Assembly: GCA_002321335.1 (NCBI GenBank) | Contig: DCMG01000142.1 | Span: forward strand, 1 to 26,301 | Direction: 5' to 3' | DNA: 26,301 nt | Source of the DNA: Bacteroidales bacterium UBA1628 | Lineage (GTDB): Bacteria; Bacteroidota; Bacteroidia; Bacteroidales; UBA932 | Shown: positions 21,795 to 26,301 of the stretch, one piece after another | Layout of the letters: the number at the start of each line of letters is the position of its first letter | Position numbering within the stretch: position 1 is the stretch's first letter | Position numbers and translations under genes: made by a program | Notes under the pieces: model-generated | Seen by the model: only the letters and a program-made list of their open reading frames with translations | The model's database searches: none | Told to the model about the DNA's origin: nothing

Positions 21795-23738
21795 ATGCTA
21801 ATGAATATAATGAAGAATATTGAAATGAACCGAAATGAACTCATTTATTCAGTTGAGGAGATTTTTTCAGAATTCCTTGGTATGGGGAAACGCTTCGTAA
21901 TCCCGGCATACCAACGTGGCTATAAATGGAAGAAGAAAGATATTGAACAGTTGTTGAATGATATCAATTCCTTCCAAACAAATGGAGATGTCGATGTCTT
22001 CTATTGCCTCCAGAACATTACATTAGTCAGCAGGGAGGACGGCAATTTCAATGTGGTGGATGGACAACAGAGATTGACCACGCTTGCCTTGTTGTTGGCA
22101 TATCTCGGTAAAAGCGATATGGTCGCAGGAAAACTGCAATATGATATCAGAGAAGAGTCAAAGACATTCTTGAGCAAGTATGTGTTCAGCGGAAAACTGT
22201 CAACATTCGGGAACAATTCTAATAATGGTGGCGGCAATTTACTTGAATGGGAAGCGCTTGGGATTAAGGAGGACGATGAGTACAATTTTCAGGATATCTT
22301 CTACATCTACAATGCTTGCAGAGCAATTGAAGTTTGGTTCAACACTCATGCGGATGTTAAGGAAATAATGGAAGATAAGATCCTTCACCATGTCAAATTG
22401 ATAGTTAACTTGCCTCAAATCAAGGTCGGGCAGGAGTTTGAACTCTTTGACAACCTTAATGGCAAACGGGTCCCTTTGGATGGGGCTGACCTGATTCGTG
22501 CTATGATTATTACAAGAGTTGCAAGAAATGAGGCAGAAGATATAGACGACTTCACCAAGCATGATGTCATGCTCAATGAGTATCGTGTAAAGAATGGCCT
22601 CAAATTGGACGCTATCAATTCGTGGTGGGGCAATCAAGAGAGGTCGGACTATTTTGGATACTTCATCAGGAATATCAACTCGAAGGACGAACATATTAAG
22701 TTTGACGAGTGCACTTATCCAATTGATACCCTTTATAAGTTGGTCGTTCAAACAGAAAAAGGACAAAAATTGTTGGGTATCAACGAAATATCCTTATTGA
22801 ATGGCACTGGAACAATAAAACTTAAATATTTTGAGAATTCAGATAATCTTTGTCGGCTGTTCGCATATATTGAGGATATTCAACGATTGATGGAATCATG
22901 GTATGACGATCCAGAGTTATATCATCTTGTTATGTACTCCGCCGTATATATGAATATGAGCTTCAATGACCTTGTCAAACTGTGGTTACCAAATAACAGA
23001 ACCTCTTTTGTATATGCTTTGAAGGATAATATTCGGAAATCGGAGTTCGTCAAATTGGCCTTGAGAACTGTTGATGAGAAAGGAAGGACTCTAACGGAGA
23101 GGGATCTTTGTTTTGGTGAAGATTGGTACGACAATGGATATATGATTTCTATCATGGTGCTCCTTGATATTATTCGCATTATTAATTCTAAGTCAACTCC
23201 TTTCCCAATTGCGAATTTGGACCCAAAGCACTTTCGGGCAGATAAAGAAGACAAGGAGCATATTTTCCCTCAAACAACGCTAAATACGGGCTTTGGGATT
23301 GATATCCTAAAGAATTATATCGAAATCGCGTATAAGTGTGGTTTCAAAAGGAAAAGAGAACGTCAGAATGTTGATTGGGCCATCAAGTTGGTAGATCACT
23401 ATGGGGATAAGATTCGCAACAACAACGACTTCATTGACAAGTTCAACAAGAAGATTGCCGAAATCATTCCGCTGACTTCTTTGGGCAATCTGTGCCTTCT
23501 CAAGAATAATGTCAACAGAAGCTATGGGAATGATCCATATCCGAAAAAACATTTCGATATAATGAAAAAATCTGCTGAAGGGGAGTACATCAGGCCTCAT
23601 GTCCTTGATGCATTCTCAAAGGTTATGGCCACAAGCGAACAGAGGAATGATACCTCGTATATGTTGCAGTGGGATATAGACGATATAATTCTTCGTAGGC
23701 GTTACATTGTGGATCAGATTAAGAAATATTTAGACTGA
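21795..23738 (+). CDS. DUF262-DUF1524 protein, GmrSD-like type IV restriction enzyme
   Basis: The 647-residue fusion has an N-terminal DUF262 domain with IPAYQRGYKW (36-45) and DGQQRLTTL (89-97), the ParB/sulfiredoxin-like nucleotide-binding signature of GmrS, and FELFDNLNGKRVPLDGADL (about 215-233). The C-terminal DUF1524 part has EHIFPQT (488-494, His489 of the HNH-like nuclease) and GNLCLLKNNVNRSYG (about 565-580), the second half of that site. GmrSD enzymes cut phage DNA carrying glucosylated hydroxymethylcytosine using NTPs; this protein may do so for some modified DNA. Several in-frame ATGs (21795, 21801, 21810, 21825) leave the start uncertain. The second DUF262 gene follows after 7 bases. 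Confidence 0.85.
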   Translation: MLMNIMKNIEMNRNELIYSVEEIFSEFLGMGKRFVIPAYQRGYKWKKKDIEQLLNDINSFQTNGDVDVFYCLQNITLVSREDGNFNVVDGQQRLTTLALLLAYLGKSDMVAGKLQYDIREESKTFLSKYVFSGKLSTFGNNSNNGGGNLLEWEALGIKEDDEYNFQDIFYIYNACRAIEVWFNTHADVKEIMEDKILHHVKLIVNLPQIKVGQEFELFDNLNGKRVPLDGADLIRAMIITRVARNEAEDIDDFTKHDVMLNEYRVKNGLKLDAINSWWGNQERSDYFGYFIRNINSKDEHIKFDECTYPIDTLYKLVVQTEKGQKLLGINEISLLNGTGTIKLKYFENSDNLCRLFAYIEDIQRLMESWYDDPELYHLVMYSAVYMNMSFNDLVKLWLPNNRTSFVYALKDNIRKSEFVKLALRTVDEKGRTLTERDLCFGEDWYDNGYMISIMVLLDIIRIINSKSTPFPIANLDPKHFRADKEDKEHIFPQTTLNTGFGIDILKNYIEIAYKCGFKRKRERQNVDWAIKLVDHYGDKIRNNNDFIDKFNKKIAEIIPLTSLGNLCLLKNNVNRSYGNDPYPKKHFDIMKKSAEGEYIRPHVLDAFSKVMATSEQRNDTSYMLQWDIDDIILRRRYIVDQIKKYLD

Positions 23739-23745
23739 CATTATC

Positions 23746-25839
23746 ATGAAAAAACAAAACTACTTGAGGGATGAGAACCTCCTCACGCTTCTTTCACTAC
23801 ATGATTTTATCATACCAGAAATTCAAAGAGAATATGTTTGGGGGAGTCAGGAAAATTGCGAATCTATCTTAAAACCATTTCTGGAACAGATCAAGAGCAA
23901 TGCATTGGTTGATGATCATTGTCGCTATGCGCATGGCCAAGAGAATCAGCATATAGGCTTTCTTTATTCATACAGGCCTCAATACATCCGAGATATATCA
24001 AGCCGTATCTCTGACGAATACTTGATTGATGGTCAACAGAGATTTACCTCATTGTTTCTCTTGCTGTTAGTTCGCGCTGTTTGTGAAAACCGAATGGTTG
24101 ATTTTTGTAATCTGATACGTTTGGGGGATGGATCGATTGCCTTTGACTACAAGGTTCGTCAACTAACCCATAAGTTTATTTTTGACCTTGTTGAACACCT
24201 GAAAGAAGGTGGCTATGACTCCTTGGAAGGGATTGTCAGCAATAGATTTCCATATTGGCTGCTTAATGACTATCAAAAAGACATGACTGTAAGCAATATG
24301 ATCAATGCCCTGAAATGTATTGGTGAGGTGTTTAATAGAAAGGATGAATACTATTACGACTATCTTTTGACTAGAATTCATTTTTGGCATTTCAAGACAG
24401 ACGTAACATCACAAGGTGAGGAACTATATATAACTATGAACTCGCGTGGAGAAGAATTGACCAACAACGAGGTTCAAAAATGTAGAAGGCTGAAAGGCAA
24501 AGATCAGGTTAAGTGGGGCCAGCAATGGGAAATATGGCAGACATATTTTTGGAGGAATCGCGCAAAGGGATGTAAGGGCAAACCGAACTTTGATGCAGAC
24601 AAGGGCTTTAATAACCTTCTTGCTTGTATTGAGGCCATGGGTGATAGTTTCGAAATTAAATATGATGCTATAGAGGACATTAGCTCCGCTGTATCTGCTC
24701 TGCAGTTCATCGTTGACACCGACTGGGAGAATGAACTGCGTTCACTCTATGATGGATATTACACCGGATGGATTAACACATTCAAACTAGATATTTGGAC
24801 CAAAATTAATACAACAGATGCCAAATGGTTAATAAAACAAGATTCCGACACAACCCAAAGGGAAAACGCTGTACTTCTGTGGCCTTTGCTCTACTTCTAT
24901 TTTTTAGAAATAGACAATCAAACAGAGCCGGACAAAATGACCTTCATTCGGCTTATGCATTTGTGTTATCTTAACTACCACTCAAAGAAAACCAACTACG
25001 CTTCAATCAAGGCCTTCATAGAAGCTCTTCATTATTCTGGAAGCGATATGACTGATCTGGATAAGCTTGAGAACAAGCATTTTCTATCAAATGAACATCT
25101 CAGACTATCCTCTTTAATTAAAAAAGACCCGGAAATGGAATCGCTGATTTGGGAGGTTCAGGATAAAGAATACTTTTTGGATGGTGAAGATGTCGGAGGA
25201 GACACAATCATAGACTACATAAAAGATATTGACACGGTTAAAGGGCTTGGTTTGAAAGATGCGTTGAGAAACATAATTGGAAACTATGGTGCTCTGTTTC
25301 CTGTTGGTAATAAGGCTGAGAATGAGATACTTGTCAAACGTATTTTGCTTCATTATAAGGATGATAAAGGGCAGACTTTTTGGAAGCAGACCAGCCCGTA
25401 TTATGACAGGAATTACGAGACATCGTCTTGGAAGAGAATTGTACGATGTGGAGCATTCCTGAAATTCTATAATGAAATCAGTCGTGGATACACATTGTGC
25501 TTCTCGTATAGGGATCTTGTTGAGTTCCTCGAAGAGAAACAGAAAGAATTTTACTCTAAACAAGAAAATCGCCGCTTCAATGACAAAAAATGGAGTGACA
25601 GGCGTTTGGCAATCTTCTTTGATACCATTACCGGAGGAAATTTATGGAAAAAAGGTTACCATCCAGATCTTGCATTCCATGAGGACGCGGATGTGAATGA
25701 GAAGGCTTTCCTTGGCCATACTGTGGTCGGCAACCGGGTGTGTGGCCGAAAATTCAACTGGCAGATGAAAGAGTTGCCGAAGAACTGGGAATGGCGTCTG
25801 CGGAATATGTATATGTTTTACGATTTTATATTTGAATAA
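23746..25839 (+). CDS. DUF262 protein, partner of the upstream DUF262-DUF1524 protein
   Basis: The 697-residue product has DUF262 motifs IPEIQREYVWG (23-33) and LIDGQQRFTSL (93-103), then LYITMNSRGEELTNNEVQK (about 227-245), the conserved Asn-Arg-Gly segment of the family. The remaining 450 residues have no EHIxP-type DUF1524 nuclease motif that I can see, so this copy looks like an NTP-dependent sensor without its own HNH nuclease. It lies 7 bases after the fusion gene and is AT-rich like it, so the two are a unit and probably a complex. Paired DUF262 genes are a recurring arrangement in defence regions, as I recall. Confidence 0.8.
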   Translation: MKKQNYLRDENLLTLLSLHDFIIPEIQREYVWGSQENCESILKPFLEQIKSNALVDDHCRYAHGQENQHIGFLYSYRPQYIRDISSRISDEYLIDGQQRFTSLFLLLLVRAVCENRMVDFCNLIRLGDGSIAFDYKVRQLTHKFIFDLVEHLKEGGYDSLEGIVSNRFPYWLLNDYQKDMTVSNMINALKCIGEVFNRKDEYYYDYLLTRIHFWHFKTDVTSQGEELYITMNSRGEELTNNEVQKCRRLKGKDQVKWGQQWEIWQTYFWRNRAKGCKGKPNFDADKGFNNLLACIEAMGDSFEIKYDAIEDISSAVSALQFIVDTDWENELRSLYDGYYTGWINTFKLDIWTKINTTDAKWLIKQDSDTTQRENAVLLWPLLYFYFLEIDNQTEPDKMTFIRLMHLCYLNYHSKKTNYASIKAFIEALHYSGSDMTDLDKLENKHFLSNEHLRLSSLIKKDPEMESLIWEVQDKEYFLDGEDVGGDTIIDYIKDIDTVKGLGLKDALRNIIGNYGALFPVGNKAENEILVKRILLHYKDDKGQTFWKQTSPYYDRNYETSSWKRIVRCGAFLKFYNEISRGYTLCFSYRDLVEFLEEKQKEFYSKQENRRFNDKKWSDRRLAIFFDTITGGNLWKKGYHPDLAFHEDADVNEKAFLGHTVVGNRVCGRKFNWQMKELPKNWEWRLRNMYMFYDFIFE

Positions 25840-25849
25840 AAAAGTCATT

Positions 25850-26014
25850 ATGAAAGCATTTAAAAGCACTCCCAAAAGAATCAAGCGTTCAAACGGGCAG
25901 GTGCTGACACCGGAGATGTCGGTAGTGGTCTCGACCAAACTGTCGAATCCGTTCAACAATGGGGCAATGGAGGTGATGGATCAGTATTGCAAGCCTGATA
26001 TAATAACTTCTTAA
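25850..26014 (+). CDS. Small DUF6140-like protein, possibly shortened
   Basis: ATG 25850 gives 54 residues, starting MKAFKSTPKRIKRSNG. A TTG at 25832 would overlap the previous gene and is less likely. The segment TPEMSVVVSTKLSNPFNNGAM resembles what I remember of DUF6140, a short family found in Bacteroidota mobile DNA. Family members usually run about 20 residues further, so this one may have lost its C-terminus at the island's right edge. Its stop overlaps that of a convergent gene. Function unknown. Confidence 0.55.
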   Translation: MKAFKSTPKRIKRSNGQVLTPEMSVVVSTKLSNPFNNGAMEVMDQYCKPDIITS

Positions 26015-26301
26015 TATAGGAATCCGAACAGCCAAAGTGGGATTCTTGCTCCGTAACCTGTCTCAATGCCATCTATGGCGAGGAAACTGTCTGGAATGTC
26101 GGCTATTTGCGAGAAATCCTTAGAAGGACCTCCTACTTCCACTCTCAATTTTCCGTCTATCAGAAAATCCCCTGCGTGACTTGAGCGGACATCGTGGGTG
26201 TTGCCGACTTGGTTGAAGAAAAAAGTTTCTCGGAGATTGCCCTCATTGACGTTGGAGCCGAGAGCGTACATCAGATTTGTGTTGTCAAGATAGATTTTAT
26301 C
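26011..26301 (-). CDS. C-terminal part of an AAA/DUF4143-type ATP-binding protein (cut by the window edge)
   Basis: The 96 visible residues begin DKIYLDNTNLMYAL at the window edge and end IPLWLFGFLY. The pieces NLRETFFFNQV, GDFLIDGKLRVEVGG and SFLAIDGIETGYGARIPLW match the conserved C-terminal (DUF4143) half of the ATP-binding proteins with an AAA_14 core that are common in Bacteroidota. The nuclease-like fold of this part carries the DFxID and ExGG signature. The ATPase core would lie beyond 26301. It is convergent with the small gene at 25850; the stops overlap. Confidence 0.8.
   Translation of the reverse strand, partial: DKIYLDNTNLMYALGSNVNEGNLRETFFFNQVGNTHDVRSSHAGDFLIDGKLRVEVGGPSKDFSQIADIPDSFLAIDGIETGYGARIPLWLFGFLY

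Noticed and set aside
6425..26014. Direct repeats or a tRNA at the island ends as attachment sites
   Set aside because: Comparing 6425-6545 with 25985-26030 I found no shared run beyond a few bases, no tRNA and no integrase gene, so no site-specific integration can be claimed.

Overview
The window looks like a chromosomal segment of a Bacteroidota bacterium, probably order Bacteroidales. The evidence is the -7 boxes of the form TAnnTTTG, a GH29 fucosidase with an F5/8-type carbohydrate-binding domain, a bacterial sn-glycerol-1-phosphate dehydrogenase, and the closing C-terminal segment of an ATP-binding protein of the AAA/DUF4143 kind common in this group. No tRNA, rRNA, CRISPR array, transposase or integrase was seen.

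Positions 1-6428 look like ordinary chromosome with some variable spots. They hold an unrecognised protein (possibly cut at the window edge), a 479-base gene-free stretch with hairpins, a small outer-membrane beta-barrel protein with a good terminator, a cluster of short dispersed repeats, an alpha-L-fucosidase on the minus strand, a glycerol-1-phosphate dehydrogenase, a stand-alone phosphohistidine-type domain whose catalytic His is Gln, and a secreted polysaccharide deacetylase. The enzyme genes here (2019-6428) are visibly richer in GC than what follows.

At 6425-6532 lies the 35-codon C-terminal remnant of a minus-strand gene, cut off directly beside a foreign-looking block. I read this as the left edge of an accessory island that runs to about 26010.

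The island has two parts. Part one (7315-21225, about 14 kb, one strand) holds a 1475-residue strawberry-notch-like helicase, a 134-residue small protein, a DUF1835-like protein, a 1370-residue SWI2/SNF2 helicase, a 177-residue unknown, a MoxR/RavA-type AAA+ ATPase and a ViaA-type VWA protein. The last four genes are packed with 6-base spacing or short overlaps. Part two (21432-26014) holds a small frame-disrupted ORF, two DUF262 proteins (the first a DUF262-DUF1524 fusion like the GmrSD type IV restriction enzymes) and a small DUF6140-like protein. An unrecognised gene (6539-7258) is divergent from part one.

The strongest new signal is regulatory. Three promoters, at 7261, 11803 and 21432, share one design: CTGCC-N7-(G/T)GCAG, exactly 10 bases, then a -7 box ending TTTG. 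This ties the two-helicase/MoxR/VWA cluster and the DUF262 restriction-like cluster into one regulon. My inference is a composite anti-phage or anti-plasmid island in which two large DNA translocases, a MoxR-VWA chaperone pair and a modification-dependent nuclease are expressed together. The defence role is not proven by sequence.
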